Assembly: GCA_002433465.1 (NCBI GenBank)
Contig: DJIE01000060.1
Location: forward strand, 1 to 12,081
DNA: 12,081 bases
Origin: Salinisphaera sp. UBA6602
GTDB lineage: Bacteria; Pseudomonadota; Gammaproteobacteria; Nevskiales; Salinisphaeraceae
Direction of reading: 5' to 3'
The position numbers were made by a program, and so were the translations under genes. Shown here one piece after another: positions 1 to 8,249 of this stretch. How positions within the stretch are numbered: position 1 is the first letter of the stretch; each line of letters opens with the position of its first letter. The notes beneath the pieces were generated by a model. The model ran no database searches and was not told where the DNA came from. It worked only from the letters and a program-made list of their open reading frames with translations.

Positions 1-182
<182 letters not shown>

Positions 183-213
183 CTATCGATCGAAAAGCAA
201 AAAACGGCCGCCT

Positions 214-242
214 AGTGTACTCGATACGCTCGCGACCCTTCA
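214..242 (-). promoter_or_regulatory. Possible leuS promoter
   Basis: On the minus strand a good -10 box, TACACT (219-214), is preceded at 17 bp by a poor -35 candidate, TGAAGG (242-237). It would give a leader of about 30 nt before the leuS ATG. The call rests mainly on the -10 box. The rest of the 177-350 stretch shows no gene or repeat that I can support. Confidence 0.3.
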
Positions 243-350
243 CCGCCCGGTACCGGCAGCCGCACGCCGGCCCAACCTCTGAGCCTGCGCCCGCCCCTCT
301 GGCATGGCAGACGTACAGGCACAGCCTCGCACCATTGAAGAACCGCCCGC

Positions 351-382
351 TTGAAATTGAATTTCGTTGCGTCAAATATAAA
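351..382 (+). promoter_or_regulatory. Possible promoter of the TonB receptor gene
   Basis: TTGAAA at 351-356 is a good -35 candidate. An AT-rich stretch at 374-382 supplies -10 candidates, AAATAT at 17 bp spacing or the better hexamer TATAAA at 20 bp. The -10 part overlaps the Fur-type palindrome at 377-403, so a bound repressor would block RNA polymerase. The exact hexamers are uncertain. Confidence 0.45.
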
Positions 383-403
383 TGCGAATCATTTGCATTT
401 ATA
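377..403 (+). promoter_or_regulatory. Fur-box-type operator (27-bp palindrome)
   Basis: The arms TATAAATGC (377-385) and GCATTTATA (395-403) are perfect inverted repeats, and the inner AAT-C-ATT is also symmetrical about C390; only G386/T394 breaks the symmetry. The core, AATGCGAATCATTTGCATT, has the overlapping hexamer pattern of gammaproteobacterial Fur boxes. It lies 44 bp before the receptor ATG and overlaps the probable -10 region, the usual place for iron-dependent repression by Fe(II)-Fur. The motif is seen in the sequence; Fur binding is inferred. Confidence 0.8.
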
Positions 404-446
404 AACCGAATGCCTATCCTCCCTCGCAACTTCACGGGGGGACACC

Positions 447-2963
447 ATGTACAGACTCTTGATTCTGCCGACCTTGTTGGGCGCGACATCCGCCGTCCAT
501 GCCGAACCGCCGCCAGTGGCCGCCAGCGGTGACGTAACGCGACAAGATGAAGCGCGCGGTGAAACCGCGGCCGCCGACCAGAAAAGCCTCAACGACGCCC
601 TGTCTTTCGAGCTGCCGGCGCTCAACGAAATCCTGGTCGCAGCCGACCCGCTGGATGCCCAGATCCAGAAGCTGCCGGCCGCCTACATCCGCGGTTCGGC
701 ACGCTCGGATCTGGCCGAAGCGCTGTCGGTCATTCCCTCCGTACGGGTGGCAGAAGGGGCGAGTTCGAGCCGCCAGCAAGGCGATATCAAGCCCGCAGAG
801 TTCTCGATTCGCGGGGCTTCGCCCTACCAGAACCGCTTCGTACTGGACGGCGCGGCGGTAGACAACCTCATCGACCCCGCCCAGAGCCAGCGGGCCGACA
901 ACTACGCGCGCGTGGCCGGCCATTCCCAAGGCCAGTTCATCGACACCCGTTTCTTACAGAACATCGAGGTCAGCGATACCAATATTTCGGCCCGGGAAGG
1001 CGGCTTCACGGGGGGCGTGGTCAAGGCCGAAACACGTGCCTATGCAGGCCGAAACGAAGCCCATGTGTCGTATCGGGGCACCAGCGACAGCCTGACCCAC
1101 CTGCATATCGATAAAACCCAGGAACGCGAGTTCGAAAGCGCGGCGGCCCAGATGCCCAACGGCGTGCCCGGCGAGTTCCAGCCCGATTTTCGCAAGAGCG
1201 AATTCAGCCTGGACGGCGCCACCCGCCTGGGCGATATCGGCCTGTTCGCCGGCTATAGCGAAAAGCGCTCGACCATTAGCCAAAAACAGCTGCTCACGAT
1301 GGATCTGGACAATTTTCTGGAGACCGGCCAGCTCTACACGCCCAGCCAGAGCCGCGAACTGGACAGTAAGTCACGCTATGGCGTTGTGCGCATGGACCTG
1401 CTCGACCGCGACTACGAGCTCAACGCCTCGCTGTCGTATACGAACTTCGATGAAGACAGCTTCCTGATCAACTATCTCGATTCCGATTTCGTCGGCGGCC
1501 ACGAGGGCATCAATCTAAGCGTCAACTATGCAAACCACATCGGTGCTACGCATGTCGACGCCAACGTCAACGCGGGGCTCACCACCGATGAGCATCAATA
1601 CGACAGCCATACGCTGACCAACTTCAAGAGCACGTCGCTATTCGACGGCAGCATCATCGGCGGCCTGGGCGACCTCCAGAACCGACAACGCAAGCTGGGC
1701 GGTTCCGTTACGTTCACCACGCCGATCAGCGCTATCTGGACGACCGATTACGGCGCAGAAATAGCCTATCTCGACTACGAACAGCATCGGGGCCAGGACT
1801 TCGTGGCCGAAGACTATCGCCTCGATTACAGCCAGACGCCGCTGCCCGACCCGATCGGCCCTGGCTCTTATGCGCCGTCGGATCAATACCTGAGCCGCGT
1901 GGCGACCTATCGCGCCGGCGATATCGCGTTCTCCAACACCAATGGCGCCGTGTTCGGCGAGATCGCGGCCGACGGCCACCGGTTTTTCGGTAGCGCCGGG
2001 CTACGGGTCGAACGCGACGGCCTGCTGGAAAACACCAACGCCGCGCCGCGAGTGAAGGCCGGTGTCTATCTCGACAACAGCCAGAACATGCGCCTGATCG
2101 CCGGCGCCAACCGCTATTACGGCAAGTCGTTCCTTTCCTACAAGCTGCGCGCCGAGGAACGACGGCTGGTCGAGGTACGCGAGCGCGTCAACCCGAACGA
2201 TCCGCTCACCGCGGTCGAGGATCGAAGCGAATACGACTACCGCGATCTCGACACACCCTACGACGACGAATACTCGATCGGCATCGCCGGCACGCTCTGG
2301 CGCGGCGATATCGGCCTGACCTATGTGCGCCGCCAGGGCAAGGATCAGATCCGCACCAACTACGATGGCGGTAGCGAGTTGTACAACTACGACAACTCCG
2401 GGCGCAGCAGCACGGATCAGGTCGATCTCTACTGGCGCTCGCGGCCGTTTGCCTGGGTGGGCGCCAACTGGGGCGTCAATCTCGGGGTGTCGTGGATGGA
2501 CAAGGAAACCGATGCCAGCTACGGCGACGATGAGAAGGGCTATAACGGTACGGTCGCCGACGAGGATGTGATCTTCGAAGGTCGTCGGGTGCGTCGCTCG
2601 GAACTGCCGGCACGCGATTTCGCCACCCCGGTCAGCGCCCAGGTTGACATCATCACCTCGGCTTTCAACGACCGCCTGCAGGTGCGTAACGCGCTGAGCT
2701 ACACCGACGGGTACCGCTACCTGCTGCGCGACGGCAAGGACCCGGCCACGGGGCTGCAGCGCTACGACATCGAAAAACAGGACAATACCCTGCGCTGGGA
2801 TCTGAGCACGCGGCTGCGGTTGTTGCCCGGCGATCACTCGCCCTATGTCGGCGTTGACGTGCTCAACGTTACCGACAGCCGCAATATCGTAAGCAACCAG
2901 GCAGGGGTCCAGCTGTTCGGCGTTGGCCGCCAGTACTGGCTGGAAGTCGGCTATGACTTCTGA
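447..2963 (+). CDS. TonB-dependent outer-membrane receptor, substrate unknown
   Basis: Ligand-gated outer-membrane transporter of 838 residues, driven by TonB-ExbB-ExbD. Residues 1-19 form a signal peptide ending SAVHA. After a linker of about 40 residues, too short for an STN signalling domain, NEILVAADP at 60-68 looks like a TonB box. The plug covers about 75-205, with SIRGASPYQNRFVLDG at 120-135 and EGGFTGGVVKAETRA at its end. The remainder reads as an Asp/Tyr-rich beta-barrel ending in DVLNVTDS and a terminal GYDF, with Phe last as the BAM signal requires. A GGGGG-type ribosome site (436-441) precedes the ATG. The upstream Fur-type box suggests iron-repressed expression. The di-haem peroxidase gene follows on the same strand. 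Iron-complex, haem or copper-complex uptake are all possible; the sequence does not say which. Confidence 0.93.
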   Translation: MYRLLILPTLLGATSAVHAEPPPVAASGDVTRQDEARGETAAADQKSLNDALSFELPALNEILVAADPLDAQIQKLPAAYIRGSARSDLAEALSVIPSVRVAEGASSSRQQGDIKPAEFSIRGASPYQNRFVLDGAAVDNLIDPAQSQRADNYARVAGHSQGQFIDTRFLQNIEVSDTNISAREGGFTGGVVKAETRAYAGRNEAHVSYRGTSDSLTHLHIDKTQEREFESAAAQMPNGVPGEFQPDFRKSEFSLDGATRLGDIGLFAGYSEKRSTISQKQLLTMDLDNFLETGQLYTPSQSRELDSKSRYGVVRMDLLDRDYELNASLSYTNFDEDSFLINYLDSDFVGGHEGINLSVNYANHIGATHVDANVNAGLTTDEHQYDSHTLTNFKSTSLFDGSIIGGLGDLQNRQRKLGGSVTFTTPISAIWTTDYGAEIAYLDYEQHRGQDFVAEDYRLDYSQTPLPDPIGPGSYAPSDQYLSRVATYRAGDIAFSNTNGAVFGEIAADGHRFFGSAGLRVERDGLLENTNAAPRVKAGVYLDNSQNMRLIAGANRYYGKSFLSYKLRAEERRLVEVRERVNPNDPLTAVEDRSEYDYRDLDTPYDDEYSIGIAGTLWRGDIGLTYVRRQGKDQIRTNYDGGSELYNYDNSGRSSTDQVDLYWRSRPFAWVGANWGVNLGVSWMDKETDASYGDDEKGYNGTVADEDVIFEGRRVRRSELPARDFATPVSAQVDIITSAFNDRLQVRNALSYTDGYRYLLRDGKDPATGLQRYDIEKQDNTLRWDLSTRLRLLPGDHSPYVGVDVLNVTDSRNIVSNQAGVQLFGVGRQYWLEVGYDF

Positions 2964-2972
2964 CTCGCCTTC

Positions 2973-2990
2973 CCGCGCCCATTGGCGCGG
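2973..2990 (+). other. GC-rich stem-loop after the TonB receptor gene
   Basis: CCGCGCC (2973-2979), loop CATT, GGCGCGG (2984-2990): a perfect 7-bp stem starting 10 nt after the receptor stop codon. No T-tract follows, so it is not a classical intrinsic terminator. It could stabilise the 3' end or lower expression of the downstream peroxidase. A second perfect 7-bp stem with a 6-nt loop lies at 3056-3075. Confidence 0.4.
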
Positions 2991-3116
2991 CCGCTCAGCG
3001 GGCTATGGCCCGACGCTCGGGCGAGCAGCGGCGCGGCCGTATCTGTTGTCTCTGGCGTGGCGCCGGTACGCCACGGCCGTCGCCGCGCTTCGAACGCCGC
3101 CCGATCCGTGGGGCAA

Positions 3117-4295
3117 GTGAATCCCGGCGGCGTCATCGCGCGGATCGGTTCACGGCTGGCGCGACGCGAATCGATCGTCTTCGTTGCCATCGCTGCAGCG
3201 ACCGCTGCGTTCATCGCGCTTGTCTATGCGTTCGCCCCGGCCATCGAACGCGCACGACTGGTCGAGCGTTACCGCGGCCCGCAGTCGCAGTGGCCGGCAC
3301 TGGAAACGCGCGCCGACCTGGATATAGAAGCGCTCGCGCCCCTGCCCGGGCGACCGGAGTTTCCAGCCGACAATCCCTTCAGCGAAGCAAAGGCCGCTCT
3401 GGGCAAACGGCTGTTCTTCGATCCGCGCCTGTCCGGTTCGAATCAGATCGCCTGTGCCTCCTGTCACGAGCCCAGCCTCGGCTGGGCAGACGGTCGCCAC
3501 AAGGCCGTCGGTCACGATCGCCAGGTCGGGAATCTGAATACCCCCACGGTACTCAACGCCGGATTCAAGGATCGTATGTTCTGGGACGGCCGCGCCGCGG
3601 ACCTGGAAACCCAGGTCGTCGCCAGCTGGTCGAACCCGATTGAAATGGCGGGCGTACCCGAACACCGGGCACGCCAGCTGGGCGAAGTGGCCGGCTACGC
3701 GCCGCTGTTCGCCGATGCCTACGGCGACCCGTCGGTCACGGTGGCACGCATAGCCCAGGCGATCGCAACGTTCATGCGTACCCTGAATACGCCGAATACC
3801 CGCTTCGATCGTTTCATGCGCGGCGAGCGCGATATCTTCACGGCCGCGGAAATTCGCGGGCTCGACCTGTTTCGCGGCCGGGCAAACTGTGTTCGCTGCC
3901 ATCACGGCGCCCTGCTCTCGGACGGCGATTTTCATCACCTGGGCACATCGGTGCACGGCGTGGGCGATTATCTGGGCCGCTACCGTGAAACCGGCGCGCC
4001 GGAGGATGTCGGCGCGTTTGCCACGCCGGGGCTGCGCAATATTGCACGCACGGCGCCGTATATGCACAACGGCTTCGGCGACGGGATCGATATCGAATCA
4101 CTGCTTGCGCTTTACAACATGGGGTGGTGGCAGAACGCGCCGCCGACCGAGAAAGTCAGCGATGTGCCGCTGGCACGACTTTCACCGCTGATCGAACCGC
4201 TCGGGCTTACCCCGGCCGAACTCGACGATCTGGCGGCATTTCTGCGAACGCTGGACGGCCATTCGCTCTACATGCCGCAACCCGACCTACCGTGA
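3117..4295 (+). CDS. Membrane-anchored di-haem cytochrome c peroxidase (CcpA/MauG family)
   Basis: Periplasmic di-haem enzyme; family members reduce peroxide or oxidise protein side chains. With the GTG start at 3117 it has 392 residues. Residues 19-38 form one hydrophobic segment, probably an uncleaved anchor. Two c-type haem sites are present: CASCH at 113-117 and CVRCH at 258-262. Also typical are LGKRLFFDPRLS, NTPTVLNAGF, FWDGRAADLE, NPIEM and RTAPYMHNG, where Met316 is a candidate distal ligand. The frame is open back to a TTG at 2982, but those 45 residues look non-coding and no ribosome site precedes them; GTG 3117 is preceded by GGGG at short spacing. The upstream receptor gene suggests joint function. 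The 3' end overlaps lnt, read oppositely, by 9 bp. The family is sure; the substrate is not. Confidence 0.9.
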   Translation: MNPGGVIARIGSRLARRESIVFVAIAAATAAFIALVYAFAPAIERARLVERYRGPQSQWPALETRADLDIEALAPLPGRPEFPADNPFSEAKAALGKRLFFDPRLSGSNQIACASCHEPSLGWADGRHKAVGHDRQVGNLNTPTVLNAGFKDRMFWDGRAADLETQVVASWSNPIEMAGVPEHRARQLGEVAGYAPLFADAYGDPSVTVARIAQAIATFMRTLNTPNTRFDRFMRGERDIFTAAEIRGLDLFRGRANCVRCHHGALLSDGDFHHLGTSVHGVGDYLGRYRETGAPEDVGAFATPGLRNIARTAPYMHNGFGDGIDIESLLALYNMGWWQNAPPTEKVSDVPLARLSPLIEPLGLTPAELDDLAAFLRTLDGHSLYMPQPDLP

Positions 4296-5819
4296 CGCGC
4301 CGGCCTTGCTACGACGACGCGTGAGCAGCACGCTGCCCAGCAATGACAACAGCGTGACCGCTGCACTCGCCCACCACAATGGCCAATCGCCAATACGCAT
4401 ATAGGGCGTTTCGCCGCTGCGCGGCTGCACCTGCGATTCGATGTTGGCGATTTCGAACTCGGGCGTGGCCTCACGCACGCGCCCGTCATAGTCGATGATT
4501 GCCGAAATGCCGGTATTGGCCGCGCGCAGCATGGGCCGTCCCGCTTCCAGCGCGCGCATGCGCGCGATTTCCAGATGCTGGGCGGCCGCCGTGGTGCCGG
4601 CAAACCAGGCATCGTTGGTGACGTTCACCAGCATGCCGGCCTGCGGCAGCGCCTTGGCGATTTCGTAGCCAAAGGCATCCTCGAAACAGATCGACAGGCC
4701 AAGCTTGACCCCGTCGACCTCGATCAGCGCCTGGTCCTCGGCGCCAAAACCGAAATCGCTGTAGCGCATGTTCACGCCGTCGAGCAGCGTCTTGACGAAC
4801 TCGGGGACCGGAAAATACTCGCCGAAGGGCACCAGATGGCGCTTGTAATAACGTCCCTCGCCCGCGCCGAGCGCCAGCACGGCATTGTAGTAGGGCGCGT
4901 TGTTGCTTTCGTGTACCAGCGTGCCGGCAAGAACGGTCTGGTTACGCCCCGCGGCCAGGGCGGCAATCTCGTCGAAGTAGGACGAAATCTGATGGGCCGG
5001 CGCCGGGATGGCCACTTCCGGCCAGACCACCAGGTCGGCATCCGAGGCTTCGGTCATGGAGCGATAGCGCTCGAGGGTGGTGCGGAACACGTCGCGATCC
5101 CATTTGATCGCCTGCGCGAAATTGCCCTGGACGATATCCACGCTCACCGGCTCGCCGCTGGGCCGGGTCCATGCCGTGGTCGGCGGCGTATACCAAAGCC
5201 CCAGCGGGGCGAGCGCGATCAGTACCACCGCCAGCGCCCGTGCCGGTATGGAACCGGCGAACAACAGCGCCACCGTGCCGGCGCTGGCCATCATCAGCAG
5301 GCCGAGAAAATACACGCCGCCGATCGGGGCCAGCGCGGTCACCGGCGCGTCGATCAGCGAGTAGCCCAGTGAGAGCCAGGGAAAGCCGGTCATGACCCAG
5401 CTGCGCACCAGTTCCGCAAGCATCCAGGCAAAAGGCACCACCACCAGCGCCCACAGCGTACGGGGCAGTCCCCGCGTAGCGCCGGCCAGCGCGCCCACCA
5501 GCAACGGATAGAGCGCGAGGTACACGCTCAGCGCGGCCACGAGCCCAATCGCCATCGGCAGCGGCGCGCCGCCGTAGTAGTAGGTGGAAACGAAGGTCCA
5601 GTAGATGCCGGTGCCGAAGTGCGCCAGGCCGAACACGAAGCCGCGCCAGGCGCCGCGCCGGGCAGACGCCTGCCACCACAGCGCGATCAGCCCGATCAGG
5701 GCAAGCAGCGTCAGTCCGTAGTAACCGAAAGGCGCGAAGCCGAGCGTGGCTAGGCCGCCGAATAGCGCCGGCAGCAGCACATCGAACGCAGCGACCCGAA
5801 GCACGCGCTTTGCGCCCAT
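4287..5819 (-). CDS. lnt: Apolipoprotein N-acyltransferase
   Basis: Inner-membrane enzyme that adds the third acyl chain to the N-terminal cysteine of apolipoproteins, the last step of lipoprotein maturation before Lol export. It has 510 residues, close to the E. coli length. The N-terminal half (about 10-210) carries several membrane segments, and a periplasmic nitrilase domain covers about 225-460. The catalytic triad is visible: Glu268 in VVWPEVAIP, Lys326 in YYKRHLVPFGEY and Cys378 in LSICFEDAFG, matching E267-K335-C387 of E. coli. A last hydrophobic helix (480-500) is followed by a basic tail. The ATG lies 3 bp after the corC stop, so it is probably translationally coupled to corC. Its stop lies inside the end of the convergent peroxidase gene. 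Confidence 0.97.
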   Translation of the reverse strand: MGAKRVLRVAAFDVLLPALFGGLATLGFAPFGYYGLTLLALIGLIALWWQASARRGAWRGFVFGLAHFGTGIYWTFVSTYYYGGAPLPMAIGLVAALSVYLALYPLLVGALAGATRGLPRTLWALVVVPFAWMLAELVRSWVMTGFPWLSLGYSLIDAPVTALAPIGGVYFLGLLMMASAGTVALLFAGSIPARALAVVLIALAPLGLWYTPPTTAWTRPSGEPVSVDIVQGNFAQAIKWDRDVFRTTLERYRSMTEASDADLVVWPEVAIPAPAHQISSYFDEIAALAAGRNQTVLAGTLVHESNNAPYYNAVLALGAGEGRYYKRHLVPFGEYFPVPEFVKTLLDGVNMRYSDFGFGAEDQALIEVDGVKLGLSICFEDAFGYEIAKALPQAGMLVNVTNDAWFAGTTAAAQHLEIARMRALEAGRPMLRAANTGISAIIDYDGRVREATPEFEIANIESQVQPRSGETPYMRIGDWPLWWASAAVTLLSLLGSVLLTRRRSKAGASR

Positions 5820-5822
5820 GTG

Positions 5823-6683
5823 CTACTCGGAGGCCTCCGGCAGCACGGTCATCTGGAACAGATGAATACGGCGCGAATCGGCCCGCTGCACGTTGAACTG
5901 GAAGCGATCGATGATGGTGGTCTCGCCACGCTTGGGCATATGCCCGAATTCATGCACGACCAGGCCGCCGATGGTGTCGAAGTCCTCGTCGGAAAACTCG
6001 GTGTCGAAGTATTCGTTGAACTCCTCGACCGGCGTGAGGCTGCGAATGAGAAAACGATTGTGCTCCTGGCGCAGGATATTGGCGCCTTCGGCCTGATCGT
6101 ATTCGTCGTCGATTTCGCCCACGATTTGCTCGAGCGCGTCTTCGATGGTCACCAGGCCGGCGACACCGCCATACTCGTCCACGACCACGGCCATGTGGTT
6201 GCGCGAAGCCTTGAACTCCTTGAGCAGCACGTTCACGCGCTTGGACTCGGGCACGTAGACCGCCGGCCTGAGCACCGCCCCCAGTTCGAAGGCTTCGCGG
6301 TCGTCGCCCTCCTCGGCCAGCTGCAGCATGTCCTTGGCCAGCAGAATACCGACGACTTCGTCTCGCGATTCGCCGATCACCGGAAAACGTGAATGGCCCG
6401 AGTCGATCGCGATGGACAGGATATCCGCCGCGGCGGCATCGGATTCGACCACCACCATCTGCGAGCGCGGCACCATGATGTCGCGCACCTGCTGCTCGGA
6501 GACCTTGAGCACCCCCTGCATCATCCAGAGCGCGTCGATATCCAGCAGCTCGTTTTCCTGTGCTTCCTTGAGCACCTCGACCAGCTCGTCGCGATCGCGC
6601 GGTGGCCCGGCCAGGCTCATGCCGATCTGGCGCAGCCAATTGCCGCTACTTCGACTCTGTTCGCTGTCGTCCTCGTCGCTCAT
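5823..6683 (-). CDS. corC: CBS-domain CorC/YbeX family protein
   Basis: Soluble 286-residue CorC_HlyC protein. E. coli YbeX/CorC has been linked to Mg/Co efflux and more recently to ribosome maintenance. An acidic N-terminus is followed by two CBS motifs, about 68-125 (RDIMVPRSQM, HSRFPVIGE, GILLAKDML) and 133-192 (VVVDEYGGVAGLVTIEDALE), which form an adenine-nucleotide-binding pair. The C-terminal transporter-associated domain covers about 205-280, with DTIGGLVVHEFGHMP. No DUF21 membrane domain is present, so this is the short form. The ATG at 6683 lacks a properly placed Shine-Dalgarno; a strong AGGAGG is 21 nt away but exactly 6 nt before an in-frame CTG at 6698. It stands between ybeY (73-bp gap) and lnt (3-bp gap). 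Confidence 0.95.
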   Translation of the reverse strand: MSDEDDSEQSRSSGNWLRQIGMSLAGPPRDRDELVEVLKEAQENELLDIDALWMMQGVLKVSEQQVRDIMVPRSQMVVVESDAAAADILSIAIDSGHSRFPVIGESRDEVVGILLAKDMLQLAEEGDDREAFELGAVLRPAVYVPESKRVNVLLKEFKASRNHMAVVVDEYGGVAGLVTIEDALEQIVGEIDDEYDQAEGANILRQEHNRFLIRSLTPVEEFNEYFDTEFSDEDFDTIGGLVVHEFGHMPKRGETTIIDRFQFNVQRADSRRIHLFQMTVLPEASE

Positions 6684-6704
6684 CGCATGCGGCCGCAGCC
6701 GCGC

Positions 6705-6710
6705 CCTCCT
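6705..6710 (-). promoter_or_regulatory. Strong Shine-Dalgarno AGGAGG with unusual distance to corC ATG
   Basis: The minus strand reads AGGAGGGCGCGGCTG. AGGAGG (6710-6705) is 6 nt from an in-frame CTG (6698-6696) but 21 nt from the corC ATG (6683). Between them lies ATG CGA TGA, a two-codon frame whose TGA overlaps the corC ATG as ATGA. Either CTG is the true start, adding five residues (LRPHA, read as MRPHA), or initiation at ATG occurs by another route. Confidence 0.55.
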
Positions 6711-6756
6711 CTCAAGCCTGTTTATCTGGCTCGGCCCTACGGCCTGCGGTATTCGT

Positions 6757-7224
6757 TCAGACGCCGAGCACGCGGTAAGGATCGTCGTGGCCGAGCTCGG
6801 CCATCACGTCGCGCTCGATCGCCTCCATGGTTTCGGCTTCATCGTCGCCGATATGGTCATAGCCGAGCAAGTGCAAGACCCCGTGTACCACCATATGCGA
6901 CAGATGTGCGACGTCGCTCTTGCCCTGCTCTTTCGCTTCACGCGCGATGACCGGCATGCAGATCACCAGATCGCCGAGCACGGTCAGGCCCGGCAATTCG
7001 GCGCCGGCAGGGAATGACAACACGTTGGTGGCATACGGCTTGTCGCGATAGTCGCCGTTGAGCTGCGCCGATTCGGCCTCGTCTACAAGACGAACGGCCA
7101 GTTCATAAGCCACGTCTTCGCGGCAAGATGCCCCACGCAGCGCAGCCGCTGCCGCGCGTTCGAGCATGTCGGTATCGGGCGCGTGGATGCCCGGCGCGCA
7201 GTCCAGCGCGAGTTCGATATCCAT
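6757..7224 (-). CDS. ybeY: Endoribonuclease / rRNA maturation factor YbeY
   Basis: Zinc-dependent single-strand endoribonuclease needed for 16S rRNA 3'-end maturation and 70S ribosome quality control. It has 155 residues, the usual family length. The metal site [11 protein letters not shown] (His114, His118, His124) is complete. The conserved stretch [18 protein letters not shown], with its arginine at residue 60, and [14 protein letters not shown] are present too. The ATG at 7224 is 11 bp after the phoH stop and has no clear ribosome site, so coupling to phoH is likely. PhoH and YbeY are encoded together in many bacteria and act in the same RNA-processing context. Confidence 0.97.
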   Translation of the reverse strand: MDIELALDCAPGIHAPDTDMLERAAAAALRGASCREDVAYELAVRLVDEAESAQLNGDYRDKPYATNVLSFPAGAELPGLTVLGDLVICMPVIAREAKEQGKSDVAHLSHMVVHGVLHLLGYDHIGDDEAETMEAIERDVMAELGHDDPYRVLGV

Positions 7225-7235
7225 GCGGTTGCCGC

Positions 7236-8240
7236 TTAGCTGTGCTCGCCCGCTTCGCTTTCGCGATCGTAGGCCTGGACGATGCGCTGGACCAGCGGGT
7301 GGCGCACCACGTCGCGCGCCGAGAACTTGGTCACGCTGATGCCCTCGATATCCTGCAGCAGACGCACCGCATGCCGCAGGCCCGATTTCTTGGCCACCGG
7401 CAGATCCACCTGGGTCATGTCGCCCGTGACCACGGCAGTCGAGCCAAAGCCTATACGGGTCAGAAACATCTTCATCTGCTCGATGGTGGTGTTCTGCGCT
7501 TCGTCCAGAATGATGAACGCTTCGTTGAGGGTGCGCCCGCGCATATAGGCCAGCGGCGCGATCTCGATGACGTTGCGCTCGATCAGACGCCCCACCCGAT
7601 CGAAACCTAGCATTTCATAGAGCGCGTCGTAGAGCGGGCGCAGATAGGGATCGATCTTCTGGGCCAGATCGCCGGGCAGAAAACCCAGCCGTTCCCCGGC
7701 TTCCACCGCCGGACGCACCAGCAACAGACGGCGCACGCGCTCGGACTCCAGCGCATCGACGGCCGCGGCCACGGCCAGATAGGTCTTGCCGGTACCGGCC
7801 GGGCCGATGCCGAAGTTCAGGTCGTTGTCGGCGAGATTGGCCAGATAGCGGCGCTGACTCGGCCCGCGCCCGCGTACCAGCCCCAGGCGGGTCTTGATGA
7901 CCACGTCGCGGGGTTCGGACGCCCCGCCCTGGGCCTCGCCGCGCAGCTCGCGCTCGGCCGTGCGGGCCACGATATGCACCCGATCCGGGCCAATTTCGCC
8001 GGCCGCGGTGGCGCTATAAAGCTCGTTGAGGGCGTCGATGGCCGCCGTCGCGGCGCCTTCGCTGCCCTCTACCTGAAACAGATGGCCACGATTGTGCACC
8101 TGCACGTCCAGCGTTCGCTCGATCAGGCGCAGATGCTGGTCTTGCGGGCCACACAGAAAAGCCAGCCGGGTGGTATCCGGCGGGTCCAGTTCCAGGGTCT
8201 TGCGGATGGATTCGTTCAAGATGCTTTGTCGGGTTGGCAA
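7236..8240 (-). CDS. ybeZ: PhoH-like ATPase / RNA helicase-like protein YbeZ
   Basis: Cytoplasmic PhoH-family P-loop NTPase, partner of YbeY. It has up to 334 residues. The N-terminal nucleic-acid-binding-like part covers about 20-100. Walker A GPAGTGKT is at 146-153 and Walker [10 protein letters not shown] at 241-249; [37 protein letters not shown] and [11 protein letters not shown] are standard PhoH motifs. No ATG start exists: the frame opens just after a TGA, and the candidates are TTG at 8240 (given here) and TTG at 8219. The latter gives [19 protein letters not shown] (first residue Met if it is the start), close in length to E. coli YbeZ as I recall it. Neither has a good ribosome site. 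It starts 9 bp after the miaB stop and ends 11 bp before ybeY. Confidence 0.95.
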   Translation of the reverse strand: MPTRQSILNESIRKTLELDPPDTTRLAFLCGPQDQHLRLIERTLDVQVHNRGHLFQVEGSEGAATAAIDALNELYSATAAGEIGPDRVHIVARTAERELRGEAQGGASEPRDVVIKTRLGLVRGRGPSQRRYLANLADNDLNFGIGPAGTGKTYLAVAAAVDALESERVRRLLLVRPAVEAGERLGFLPGDLAQKIDPYLRPLYDALYEMLGFDRVGRLIERNVIEIAPLAYMRGRTLNEAFIILDEAQNTTIEQMKMFLTRIGFGSTAVVTGDMTQVDLPVAKKSGLRHAVRLLQDIEGISVTKFSARDVVRHPLVQRIVQAYDRESEAGEHS

Positions 8241-8249
8241 CGTGGCCGA

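Noticed and set aside
2001..2837. Long minus-strand open frame (278 codons) inside the TonB receptor gene
   Set aside because: A shadow of GC-rich coding sequence; the plus-strand frame has clear receptor motifs.
2982..3116. 45-residue N-terminal extension of the peroxidase from TTG 2982
   Set aside because: TTG without a ribosome site, within a hairpin loop; the peptide is low-complexity and precedes a complete membrane anchor.
447..4295. A methanobactin (mbn) locus
   Set aside because: The receptor-peroxidase pair is similar in type, but no MbnP-like protein, MbnB/MbnC or short precursor gene is visible in the window.
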